NCBI GenBank assembly: GCA_040902105.1
Contig: JBBDXW010000040.1
Location: 1 to 27,135, forward strand
Length of the DNA: 27,135 nucleotides
Source: IDS-8 sp040902105
GTDB taxonomy: Bacteria > Pseudomonadota > Gammaproteobacteria > Steroidobacterales > Woeseiaceae
Direction of reading: 5' to 3'
Every line of letters begins with the position of its first letter. Within the stretch, counting starts at the first letter, position 1. Made by a program: the position numbers and the translations under genes. Below, piece by piece: positions 14,431 to 22,803 of the stretch. The notes below the pieces were generated by a model. That model had not been told where the DNA came from and ran no database searches. It worked only from the letters and a program-made list of their open reading frames with translations.

Positions 14431-16337
14431 ACCCGTGCTCCGGGCGCCACTGGCCGCTGATGCGGCGGCTGCGATTCGAGTATCGAGCGGATGCTGCCAA
14501 GGTCGACCGGCTTCACCAGGTACCAGTCGAATCCCGCTTCCCTGGCGAGTCGGCGATCCTCCTGCTGGCCCCAGCCGCTGATCGCGACCAGACGGAGGGC
14601 ACTGGTCGACCGGTTGAGCAATCTGCGCGCAAGCTCATATCCATCCATGGTCGGCAAGCCGATGTCGAGGAATGCAAAGTCTGGCTGAAAGCCGGACGCC
14701 GCCGCAAGCGCCTCGGGAGCATCGTGCGTGACCCTGACGTTGTGCCCGAGTTTCTCCAGCAGCACGCAGAGACTCGTTGCGAAATCGACGTTGTCGTCGA
14801 CCAGCAGGATGCGGTAACGCCGGCAGTCGCCCGAATTCGCCTTTGCGGATTCTCTCTGAGGGGCTACGGCCGGCGCCGTCTCGACCTGCATTCGTACCGT
14901 AAAGGTGCTGCCCTGGCCGGGTCCGCCGCTTTCCGCATCGATTGATCCACCGTGAAGTTCGATGAGGCGTTTCGCAAGCGCGAGACCCACGCCGAGTCCC
15001 GGCTGGCCCCGCAGGTCCGCGCTTTCGTCCTGCACGAACATGTCGAAAATTCCCGGCAGCGCGCCGGGCGAAATGCCTTTGCCGCTGTCGGAGATCGTGA
15101 CCCGGGCGGCGTCGTCGTCGATCTCTGCCGTCAGGGAAATCCGTCCACCCGGCGCCGTATACTTCGACGCATTGTTCAGCAGGTTCGAGAACACCTGTGA
15201 CAGCCTGACCGAGTCGGCCTGCAGGTAAACCGGTTGCGGCGGAAGGCTGACGGCGAGTGACTGGTCTTTTGTTGCCAGCATAGGTCGAACGGTATCCACT
15301 GCGCTCTTCATGACGCTGGCAAACTCGATCGGTTCCTTGCGTACGGCGAGTTTGCCGCGCGAGATCCGCGACACGTCCAGCAGGTCTTCTACCAGGCGGA
15401 TCATGTGGCTCAGTTGCCGCTCGATGATCGCCTGCGCGCTCCGGATGGTGCCGGGCGGCGTATCCCGCAACTGCATCAGGGCCAGCGCGTTCACCATCGG
15501 AGCGAGCGGATTTCTCAGTTCGTGAGCCAGCGTGGCCAGGAATTCATCCTTGCGTCTGTCCGCCAGGCGCAAAGCGGTCTCGGCATTTCTTCGCTCATCC
15601 GTTTCCAGTTGCAGTTTCTGGTTGGATTCTTCGAGGTCCTGCTGGCGCTGGCTTACTTCCGCGAGCATGGCGTTGAATGCATCAACCAGCGTACCGATTT
15701 CATCGTTGGTCGTTCGCGGCGCACGCAACATGAAATCGCGATCCCGGACGATCTTTTGCGCCACGTTCGTCACCGCGAGAATCGGGCCGGTAACGCTTCC
15801 CTGCAGCCAGAGGGAGAGCAGCGCCGCCACGAGCAGACTGATCGCCATGATGCCGCCCAGAATCAGCAGGTAATCGCGAATTCGACCGGCAAGCTCGTAG
15901 TTCGCCTGCAGGTAAACCGTCCCGAGCAACTCGTTGTTCTGCACGACCGGATGGAAAACAGTCAGTTCGTCTCCGGCGATCCGCGGGCCGCGAGGCCGCA
16001 CACTCGAGGGAAACCGCACCTCGCTGCCGGTCCGCCGGTAGGTCGAGAATAATTTTCCATCCAGAGTATAGATTGCGCCCGCGACGATTCCGGACCGGTT
16101 CGCAAGCAATGCCAGGTTTGCCTCGGCGGCATCAGGATCCTTAAAGGCGAGGGCCGGCGCGGAATTGACCGCCAGTATGTCGGCCTGGGTCGTCAGGTCG
16201 TTAACGAGAAAGTCGCGATACGCACGCACCTCGTAGCTCAATAACGCGAGGACGGATACCAGCAGCGCGGCGAACGTGGCGATCAGAATAATCACCATCA
16301 CCTTGCGTCGAACGGAGCCGGTTATCCCTTTTCTCAT
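14427..16337 (-). CDS. Hybrid sensor histidine kinase/response regulator (CHASE8-HAMP-HisKA-HATPase-REC)
   Basis: This is a 636-residue inner-membrane kinase. Residues ~10-35 form the first membrane helix, ~36-150 a CHASE8-type periplasmic sensor (LTTQADILAVNSAPALAFKD), ~158-185 the second helix, and ~186-240 a HAMP domain. HisKA follows with His272 in HELRNPL. The ATPase domain has the N box (NLLNNASKYT), DSGKGI and GLGVGLALAKRL. A receiver domain follows with phospho-acceptor Asp558 (FLDIGLP) and Lys in LVKPVD. There is no output domain, so the signal must pass to another protein. The ATG at 16337 is preferred; a TTG at 16400 would add 21 residues. It overlaps the YfiR gene by 4 bases and is divergent from a TonB receptor. 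Confidence 0.93.
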   Translation of the reverse strand: MRKGITGSVRRKVMVIILIATFAALLVSVLALLSYEVRAYRDFLVNDLTTQADILAVNSAPALAFKDPDAAEANLALLANRSGIVAGAIYTLDGKLFSTYRRTGSEVRFPSSVRPRGPRIAGDELTVFHPVVQNNELLGTVYLQANYELAGRIRDYLLILGGIMAISLLVAALLSLWLQGSVTGPILAVTNVAQKIVRDRDFMLRAPRTTNDEIGTLVDAFNAMLAEVSQRQQDLEESNQKLQLETDERRNAETALRLADRRKDEFLATLAHELRNPLAPMVNALALMQLRDTPPGTIRSAQAIIERQLSHMIRLVEDLLDVSRISRGKLAVRKEPIEFASVMKSAVDTVRPMLATKDQSLAVSLPPQPVYLQADSVRLSQVFSNLLNNASKYTAPGGRISLTAEIDDDAARVTISDSGKGISPGALPGIFDMFVQDESADLRGQPGLGVGLALAKRLIELHGGSIDAESGGPGQGSTFTVRMQVETAPAVAPQRESAKANSGDCRRYRILLVDDNVDFATSLCVLLEKLGHNVRVTHDAPEALAAASGFQPDFAFLDIGLPTMDGYELARRLLNRSTSALRLVAISGWGQQEDRRLAREAGFDWYLVKPVDLGSIRSILESQPPHQRPVAPGARV

Positions 16338-16451
16338 TTTATTCGGGCTGTACTTTACGTCGCGTTTCGCGATACTAATGTAACCTGGCCGCCGGCCCAA
16401 CCTTAAACGTTTCGCATTTTGTACTAACCTTCCTGGACACCGGATTCTCTT
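16338..16451. promoter_or_regulatory. Divergent promoter region of kinase and TonB receptor
   Basis: This short region must drive both the kinase-yfiR pair and the receptor. It contains the 13-base palindrome TCGCGTTTCGCGA (16360-16372), a possible operator, and an AT-richer stretch (16400-16425). I cannot place -35/-10 elements with certainty. Confidence 0.4.
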
Positions 16452-18518
16452 TTGTCAACGCCGCTCATTGCTGTGGAATCGCGCCGATGTGTGGCTGAAA
16501 ATATCGAATCAGGGGGAAACCCGCGTCGCCGCCGGCGGGCCGCGAAAGTCGTCGCATCGTGCTTGAGCCTGCTGGTTCCAATCTATCCGTCCGGAGTCTA
16601 CGCTGCTCTGGATCTTTTCGAGCGAAGCATTGAAGAGCTGGGTGAATTACGCGTCACCTCGGTGTCCCGGAAGAGCGAACCTGTCTGGACGGCATCAAGT
16701 TCGATCTTCGTTATAACGGCGGAAGACATCCGTCGCTCGGGATTCACCAGTATTCCGGAAATACTGCGGCTGGCGCCGGGTGTGGAGGTCGCCCGAAACG
16801 GCGCGCATTCCTGGACGATCTCGATCCGCGGCTTCAACAGTGATCTGTCCAACAAGCTGCTCGTATTGATCGACGGTCGCAGCACCTACTCCCCGCTTTT
16901 CGCGGGCGTTTTCTGGGATGCCCAGGACACCTTGCTGCAGGATATCGAGCGAATCGAGGTTATATCCGGTCCCGGCGGCACGCTTTGGGGCGCGAATGCC
17001 GTAAACGGCGTCATCAACATAATTACCCGCACTGCCTGGCAGACGCAGGGGTCGCTGGCCGAGCTCGGCGCCGGAAACGAGCATCAGGGCGCCGTCGGCC
17101 TGCGACACGGCTGGCAGGTCACGGAAAACATCGCCGCAAGAGCCTATTTGAAGCACTCGGACCACGATGCCTCGGAGTCGCCGACGGGAGGGGACGGCTT
17201 CGACGCCTGGCGGAGGACGCAAGGCGGCTTTCGCATGGACTGGGAACGCGCCCGGGACGAGCGCATTACGCTGCAGGGCGATGTTTACGATGCAGAACTC
17301 TCCGACCTGTTGCGCGGCGACTTCACGCTCGGAACCCTGCCCGGTCCGGACATGCCCGGGCAGGTCGACATTTCCGGTCTTAATCTGCTCGCGCGCTGGG
17401 AGCGGCAACTGACGGACGAATCGAACATCCAGCTGCAGGCATTTTTCGACCATACGACCCGGGATATCCCTGGTTCCTTCAATGAAAAGCGCGACACCCT
17501 GGACATCGACTTCCAGCATCAGATGACTGCCGGTACTCGCCACAACATTGTGTGGGGCGCCGGCTTTCGCTCTACCAGCGATCACCTCGACAATACCTTG
17601 TTCGCGACCTTCACACCTGACGAGCGGACCGATCAGACCTTCAGCCTGTTTTTTCAGGATGAAATCAGCCTCTGGGCCAACAGCGCGTTCCTGACCCTTG
17701 GAGTAAAGCTCGAACATAACGATTATACGGACTATGAATTCCAGCCCAACGTCCGTCTGACCTGGCCGGTCGACGATCGTCAAACGCTCTGGGCGGCTGT
17801 CTCACGCGCGGTGCGCATTCCGGCGCGCCTCAATACGGATCTGCGCCTGACGGCGCCGGTCAGCGTCCCGGCCCTGGGCGTTCCACTGTACGTGAACGTA
17901 TTCGGTCGCGAGGACTACCAGTCGGAGGAAGTGATCGCCGCCGAACTTGGGTACAGGGTCCAGTTCGACGATAATCTGTCGCTGGACCTGGCGCTCTACC
18001 ACAATGATTACAACAACCTTCAGACCCAGGAACAGCAAAGCTTCGCCCCTGTCGGGGACCCGCTCGAATACTTCCTCCTCTCCGCGACTCTCGACAACCT
18101 CATGGAAGGCGAGTCATACGGCGGCACCCTGGTCGCAAACTGGCAACCGACCGCAATCTGGCGCCTGCAGTTCCAGTACGCTTATATCGATTTCGACCTT
18201 CAGCTTAAACCGGGCAGCCAGAACGACGACGCTTTGAGCATCGCCGGCAACAGCCCGCACAACCAGTTCGCCGTGCACTCCTATCTCGAACTTCCTCACG
18301 ACCTCGATTTTTACACCGGCATACGCTATGTAGACCGGCTGCCGTCCATGGGCGTGCCCAGCCGCACGGCGGTCGACTTGAGTCTGGGCTGGCGACCGCG
18401 CGAGCGCCTCCGGACCTCATTGACCGTACGGAATCTCAATGACGATACGCATCTGGAGTTCGGCGGCGGCAACCTCATTGAACGCAGCGTGTACTTCATG
18501 GCGACCTGGACTTTTTGA
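16452..18518 (+). CDS. TonB-dependent outer-membrane receptor
   Basis: This is a 688-residue receptor. A late signal peptide (about residues 28-51, after a run of five Arg) precedes the mature N-terminus ALDLF. The plug domain (about 70-190) shows the usual blocks: SSSIFVITAEDIRRSG, LRLAPGVEVAR, SIRGFNSD, DGRSTYSP, IEVISGPGGTLWGANAVNGV. The rest is a beta-barrel ending in the aromatic residue needed for outer-membrane insertion (ATWTF). The start is uncertain: the frame opens with TTG at 16452, with GTG alternatives at 16473 and 16491 and no clear ribosome site. The ligand cannot be read. The divergent kinase/YfiR pair suggests it takes part in signal sensing as well as uptake. The YbhN-like gene follows 69 bases later. 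Confidence 0.92.
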   Translation: MSTPLIAVESRRCVAENIESGGNPRRRRRAAKVVASCLSLLVPIYPSGVYAALDLFERSIEELGELRVTSVSRKSEPVWTASSSIFVITAEDIRRSGFTSIPEILRLAPGVEVARNGAHSWTISIRGFNSDLSNKLLVLIDGRSTYSPLFAGVFWDAQDTLLQDIERIEVISGPGGTLWGANAVNGVINIITRTAWQTQGSLAELGAGNEHQGAVGLRHGWQVTENIAARAYLKHSDHDASESPTGGDGFDAWRRTQGGFRMDWERARDERITLQGDVYDAELSDLLRGDFTLGTLPGPDMPGQVDISGLNLLARWERQLTDESNIQLQAFFDHTTRDIPGSFNEKRDTLDIDFQHQMTAGTRHNIVWGAGFRSTSDHLDNTLFATFTPDERTDQTFSLFFQDEISLWANSAFLTLGVKLEHNDYTDYEFQPNVRLTWPVDDRQTLWAAVSRAVRIPARLNTDLRLTAPVSVPALGVPLYVNVFGREDYQSEEVIAAELGYRVQFDDNLSLDLALYHNDYNNLQTQEQQSFAPVGDPLEYFLLSATLDNLMEGESYGGTLVANWQPTAIWRLQFQYAYIDFDLQLKPGSQNDDALSIAGNSPHNQFAVHSYLELPHDLDFYTGIRYVDRLPSMGVPSRTAVDLSLGWRPRERLRTSLTVRNLNDDTHLEFGGGNLIERSVYFMATWTF

Positions 18519-18587
18519 GTCTCGAAGATCTCTGCGGACGCCTTCCCCTGATCACGGCCCCGGTTTTTGACCGCGTAATCCTGTTGC

Positions 18588-19538
18588 ATGCGTGAAAAGA
18601 CGCTGACCTTCCTCAAGCGCACCGCGATGCTCACGTTTCTGGCGTTGATGACGGTGCTCATTGTCGGCAAGGTCCGTGAGATGAACTGGCCGGAGGTCCT
18701 CGCTGCGCTCCGCGCCTTCGATCTGACCGGTGTCGCGACGGCGTTCGCGCTGGCGATTCCGGCTTTTCTTGCTTGCGCGAGCTTCGATCTGATCGGCCGG
18801 CATGCCACCGGCCACAAGCTCACGATCCCACGCACGATGCTCATTTCCTATACCGGATATTTTTTCTCGCTGAATCTCGGCGCGCTGGTCGGTGGGCTTG
18901 CCTTTCGCTATCGCCTGTACATGCCTTACAAGCTTTCGGCCATGACGATCGGCCAGGTCATCGGGCTTTCGGTCGTGACCAACTGGTCCGGTTATGTCCT
19001 CATTGCCGGCGGCGTTCTGCTATACGAGCCGCCCGAGCTGCCCGCGGGCTGGGGCGTCGCCCCATCGCTGATACGTGGTACGGGCGCAGCGCTCCTGTTG
19101 CTTGCCGCAGCTTACATCGCCTGGTGCGCGATCAAAGGTGGAGAGTCTGTGCGCCTGAAGGGCAGTAAGTTTCAACTTCCAACGCTCGGCGTCGTAGCCA
19201 TTCAGGTTGCGCTCTCGATCGTCAGCTGGGGCAGCATCGGCGCGGTCATTACCTGGTTGCTGGGCGATGAGTTCAGCTGGTTCGCAGTCATGCCCGTACT
19301 CATGATCAGTGCACTCGCGGGCATCTGGAGCCATATCCCGAGCGGCCTCGGCGTTACCGAACTGGTATTCCTCTCTCTGCTCGGACACCAGGCACCGGAC
19401 AGCCGGCTGCTCGCTGCGATACTGGTGTTCCGTATCGTCTATTACCTTGCGCCGTTCGCGCTGGCGGTTCTCGGCTACGCATACCTCGAAGCCACGGCCG
19501 GACGCGCCGCCGAGGAACAGCGCGATTCTTTTTCCTAG
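18588..19538 (+). CDS. YbhN/UPF0104-family membrane protein (LPG synthase transmembrane-type)
   Basis: This is a 316-residue integral membrane protein with about seven or eight helices. It has the family marks YFFSLNLGALVGGLAFRYRL near residue 90, GIWSHIPSGLGVTELVFL near 245 and RIVYYLAPFALAV near 285. The family is the membrane half of MprF (lysylphosphatidylglycerol synthase/flippase) and includes YbhN of E. coli, encoded beside clsB and ybhP. A part in moving or placing phospholipids is likely but not shown. The ATG at 18588 follows the TonB receptor by 69 bases on the same strand. The homologues of its E. coli operon partners lie 13 kb away at 2661-5573. Confidence 0.88.
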   Translation: MREKTLTFLKRTAMLTFLALMTVLIVGKVREMNWPEVLAALRAFDLTGVATAFALAIPAFLACASFDLIGRHATGHKLTIPRTMLISYTGYFFSLNLGALVGGLAFRYRLYMPYKLSAMTIGQVIGLSVVTNWSGYVLIAGGVLLYEPPELPAGWGVAPSLIRGTGAALLLLAAAYIAWCAIKGGESVRLKGSKFQLPTLGVVAIQVALSIVSWGSIGAVITWLLGDEFSWFAVMPVLMISALAGIWSHIPSGLGVTELVFLSLLGHQAPDSRLLAAILVFRIVYYLAPFALAVLGYAYLEATAGRAAEEQRDSFS

Positions 19539-19572
19539 CGAACCTGTGCCGAAATCGAATTCGTCCATCTCT

Positions 19573-19700
19573 GGCACGAGCAGGAGTGCCGTCCGGGGGT
19601 GTTCCACAAAGCGAGTTCGCGAAGCGGTGTCTGAGCGACTGGAATACCCCCGGGCGGCGCTCCTGTGTCGTCAAAAATAACCGGCACCCGAGCTTGCGCG
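19573..19700. repeat. Dispersed inverted-repeat element, family B, copy 2
   Basis: The arms 19583-19607 (GGAGTGCCGTCCGGGGGTGT...) and 19639-19663 are near complements. The spacer holds gcgagtt and gtgtctgagc, and the tail cgtcaaaaataac...cccgagcttgcgcg matches copy 1 at 12063-12182. The short frame across it (SDWNTPGRRS) is an artefact of the repeat. It lies between the YbhN-like gene and the M14 peptidase gene. Confidence 0.85.
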
Positions 19701-19788
19701 AGAGCTTGCAGGGCGTCCGCGCGGTGGACTGGCATAACATGAAACGCCGGGTGCGGCGCCGAATCGATGCAGATACAATCGCCGCGCC

Positions 19789-22611
19789 ATGACTAATCAT
19801 ACCGACCATCGTGTCCTGCCCACTTTCCTGTTCGCATTCTTCTTCGTCACTATTGCGAGCGCCCAGCAACCGGCACCCCCTGCAAATCCGTATGCGCCTG
19901 ACACCGCGGAGCCCGGCTCCGTCGAGGCCATTGCGGAATTTACGACCGAAGAGCAATTCCTGAGCCCATGGGTCGCGTACGTTCCCGAATCGGATACGGT
20001 GCCGTCGCCTACGGAATATCTCGGACACATCGTCGGCGCCGCGGGCGAACTGTCGCGGACCAGCCAGGTTTACGGATACCTGCGCGAACTCGACGAAGCG
20101 TCGGACCGCGTGCAAGTGTCCGTGATCGGCGAGACCGAAGAGGGCCGTGAGATTCTCCTCGTTGCGATCGCCGACGAGCAGGGTCTCCGCGACTTGCCGG
20201 AGTACCAAGCCGCGACCGCGGCGCTGGCCGATCCGCGCAAGACCAGCCCGGAACAGGCGGAGCGCATCATCCAGACGGCGCGCCCCATCTATTACTTCAA
20301 TGCGGGGCTGCACTCGACCGAAACCGGCAGCCCGGAAATGGTGATGGAGATGGCATACCGGCTCGCCGTCTCCGAACAACCGATGATTCAGCGCATCAGG
20401 GAAAACCTTGTCGTGCTGATCAACCCGGTCTCCGAGCCCGACGGACGCGACAAGGCGGTCGACTGGTTCTACCGCTACCTGAAAGGCAAGACCGACATTG
20501 ACGCTCTGCCGCCGCGTTCGCCGCCGTACTGGGGCCACTACGTATTTCACGACAACAATCGCGATACGCACCAGAAAGCGCTGGCTATCACGCGCGCGGT
20601 TCATCGGATGTTCTACGACTTCCACCCGACCGTCGTCCACGACCTGCACGAGTCGATTCCGCTGTTGCATACCTGGAACGGCACCGGCCCTTTCAATACC
20701 AATATCGATCCGATTCTCATCGATGAATGGTTCGAGATGGCGTTTGCGGAAATCCGCGCCATGACGACCTTCGGCATGCCGGGGGTCTGGACCTGGGGCT
20801 TCGGGGAAGCGTGGGGACACCATTACCTCGATTCGGTCGCGGTAAATCACAACGCGATCGGCCGCGGCTACGAGACCTTCGGCAACGCGACTGCGGAGAC
20901 CCTTGATCGCGTGCTGCGTTTCAGTGAGGAGAAAGATGCCGCCGACACTGCGGTGACCACGCAACAGTGGTACCGGCCGCTGCCTCCGGAGCGTAACGTT
21001 CGCTGGTCTCTCAGGAACAATACCAACTACATGCAGACGGGCTCCCTCGCGATTCTCGATCACAGCGCGAAGAACGCCGCCGAGATGCTGCGTGGTTTCT
21101 ATCGCAAGGGTTACAACTCCTGGCAGAAGGGGCTGAACGAGGAGCCGTATGCGTTCGTCATCCCGGCCGATCAGGGCGATCCGCGCCGCGTTGCCGAAAT
21201 GGTTCGCGTCGTGTCGGAGCATCGCATCGAAGTGGGACGCGCGCAATCCGGATTCTCCGTCGAGGAAGGCAGGTTTCCTGCAGGCACGTACATCGTCAAG
21301 CTCGATCAGCCGTATCGGAATTACGCCGTCGATCTCCTGACGCCGCAGGAATTTCCATCCGAAACCGAGTTCACCCCTTACGACGACGTGTCCTGGGCGC
21401 TTCCGGTGCACTACGGGGTTGAAGCGCTCGCGGTCGCCGACGAGGACATTCGCGACGTGGCGACCGAAGCGGTAGCCGGCGACTATCTGCCATCCGCAGA
21501 AGTATCCGGTTCGGGTCCGGTCTTTCTGCTGAAAGACAGCGGCCAGGAAGCATTGCTCGCGGCACGCGCGCGGCTGGGCGCCTTCGACCTCGAGATCGCG
21601 GAGCAGGAATTCTCGGCGGGCGGCGAGGACTACCCTGCGGGTTCATGGATTCTGCCGGCGCAGGACGGACTGCGCGAGGAGCTGGAGAAAGTGGCGTCGG
21701 AGCTGGCGCTCGCGTTCGAGGGCGTGCGCAGGGTACCGGACGTGCCGCGCCACGAGGCGCCGTTGCCTCGCGTTGCTGTCTGGCATACCTGGGACGATAC
21801 CGAATCGACAGGCTGGATCCGCTACACGCTGGACCAGCAGAACATTCCTTATGACTATATCCGCGACGACGACATCCGTGGCGGCGATCTCGAACAGTAC
21901 GACATCATTCTGTTCGGCAACAATGGCTCGAGTTTGCAGGGACAGATTCACGGTATCGACAAGCGCTTCGGGCCGATGCCGTATACGCGGACAACGGAGT
22001 TTCCCAGTCATGGCGTGCCCGACGCATCGGAAGACATCACCGGCGGCATCGGCTGGGGCGGCATGGCGAATCTCGAGCGCTATCTCGACGAAGGCGGCAT
22101 GCTGATCACGCTCGGCAACGGCTCGGCACTGCCGCTCGAAGGCGGCCTGGTCCGCGGCGTCTCGCCCGCCGGCGGTAAAGCGGTTACGCCGGGTTCAGAG
22201 CTGCAGACGAGGTTCCTGAAGCCCGAACACCCTGTTGCCTACGGCTATCCGGACCTGACCTCGGCATTCCGCAGCAGCTACACGGTGTACGACATCCGGC
22301 GCTCCGATCGCGACCGCATCGTGCTGCAATGGGGCACGAAGCCCGTCAAGGACGATCGTGACGAGGACGAGGAAGAGGAATCCGCCGACGCGGAAAACGA
22401 TGCGGAAGACGAACCCGAAATTCTGGTCAGCGGCGGCATCAAGGAACCCGATGACCTTGAAGGCCACGCAGCCATCCTCGATCTGCCGGCCGGCGACGGC
22501 AGGGTGATCGCGTACAACTTCAACCCGATGCATCGCGATCTGAATCACTCCGACTATCGCTTCCTGTGGAACGCCATTCTGAACTGGCAGCATCTCCTGG
22601 AGCGGCAATAA
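19789..22611 (+). CDS. Secreted M14-family zinc metallocarboxypeptidase
   Basis: This is a 940-residue precursor with a signal peptide (about 1-25, ending TIASA). The peptidase domain (about 70-400) has the zinc ligands His175 and Glu178 in GLHSTETGSPE and the third ligand His284 in VVHDLHE. NPVSEPDGRD and NNRDTHQ lie between them, as in M14 peptidases that trim C-terminal residues or peptidoglycan-type peptides. The C-terminal part (about 645-940) has a Rossmann-like glutamine-amidotransferase-type fold (VAVWHTWDD, IILFGNNG, GGMLITLGNGS), usual in the large secreted bacterial members. It contains a very acidic loop near residues 860-885. The ATG has no strong ribosome site. The gene stands alone; its substrate is probably extracellular peptide. 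Confidence 0.92.
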   Translation: MTNHTDHRVLPTFLFAFFFVTIASAQQPAPPANPYAPDTAEPGSVEAIAEFTTEEQFLSPWVAYVPESDTVPSPTEYLGHIVGAAGELSRTSQVYGYLRELDEASDRVQVSVIGETEEGREILLVAIADEQGLRDLPEYQAATAALADPRKTSPEQAERIIQTARPIYYFNAGLHSTETGSPEMVMEMAYRLAVSEQPMIQRIRENLVVLINPVSEPDGRDKAVDWFYRYLKGKTDIDALPPRSPPYWGHYVFHDNNRDTHQKALAITRAVHRMFYDFHPTVVHDLHESIPLLHTWNGTGPFNTNIDPILIDEWFEMAFAEIRAMTTFGMPGVWTWGFGEAWGHHYLDSVAVNHNAIGRGYETFGNATAETLDRVLRFSEEKDAADTAVTTQQWYRPLPPERNVRWSLRNNTNYMQTGSLAILDHSAKNAAEMLRGFYRKGYNSWQKGLNEEPYAFVIPADQGDPRRVAEMVRVVSEHRIEVGRAQSGFSVEEGRFPAGTYIVKLDQPYRNYAVDLLTPQEFPSETEFTPYDDVSWALPVHYGVEALAVADEDIRDVATEAVAGDYLPSAEVSGSGPVFLLKDSGQEALLAARARLGAFDLEIAEQEFSAGGEDYPAGSWILPAQDGLREELEKVASELALAFEGVRRVPDVPRHEAPLPRVAVWHTWDDTESTGWIRYTLDQQNIPYDYIRDDDIRGGDLEQYDIILFGNNGSSLQGQIHGIDKRFGPMPYTRTTEFPSHGVPDASEDITGGIGWGGMANLERYLDEGGMLITLGNGSALPLEGGLVRGVSPAGGKAVTPGSELQTRFLKPEHPVAYGYPDLTSAFRSSYTVYDIRRSDRDRIVLQWGTKPVKDDRDEDEEEESADAENDAEDEPEILVSGGIKEPDDLEGHAAILDLPAGDGRVIAYNFNPMHRDLNHSDYRFLWNAILNWQHLLERQ

Positions 22612-22618
22612 CGCTTGG

Positions 22619-22803
22619 CTGCAGGAGCCCGCCATTGCGGGCGACCTCCGTTCACACCTGGCCGCACAGGTCGCCCGCCAGAAGGGGACAGTGACCTTTT
22701 CCTCGGAATAAGGTCACTGTCCCCTTGACGTGTTCCCTTGACGTATCAAGGAAAAGGTCACTGTCCCCTTCTGGAGGTCGCCCGCAATGGCGGGCTCCTA
22801 CAG
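22619..22803. repeat. BIME (paired REP) split by an inserted element
   Basis: The left REP (22619-22646, ctgcaggagcccgccattgc...) and the right REP (22775-22803, aggtcgcccgcaatggcggg...) are in opposite orientation, as in the half-BIME at the window start. The right REP is interrupted: its first 11 bases also occur at 22668-22678, before the insert. The right REP's tail supplies the TAG stop codon of the minus-strand MtfA-like gene. Confidence 0.8.
22679..22774. mobile_element. 96-bp MITE-like element with GGGGACAGTGACC inverted ends
   Basis: Its ends are perfect inverted repeats of 25 bases (CAGAAGGGGACAGTGACCTT... and its complement; 26 if the preceding c is counted). A third internal copy of the complement (aaggtcactgtcccctt, about 22710-22726) is present. 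It is flanked by an 11-base direct repeat, aggtcgcccgc (22668-22678 and 22775-22785), and sits inside a REP. It has no coding capacity, so movement would need a transposase encoded elsewhere. Elements with the GGGGACAGT core are common in gammaproteobacteria. Confidence 0.7.

Noticed and set aside
13588..14460. 290-codon plus-strand open frame
   Set aside because: It overlaps the YfiR gene on the other strand, which has signal peptide, family motifs and ATGA coupling.
16695..17783. 362-codon minus-strand open frame
   Set aside because: It is antisense to the TonB receptor plug and barrel, has no family motif, and long antisense frames are expected at this GC content.
19586..19792. 68-codon plus-strand frame ending just into the M14 gene
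   Set aside because: Its first half is translated repeat family B, and the same peptide arises from copy 1 at 12063-12182, so it is a repeat artefact.
19354..21411. 685-codon minus-strand open frame across the YbhN-like and M14 genes
   Set aside because: It is antisense to two genes with clear family motifs, crosses repeat family B and has Arg/Val/Gly-biased shadow composition.
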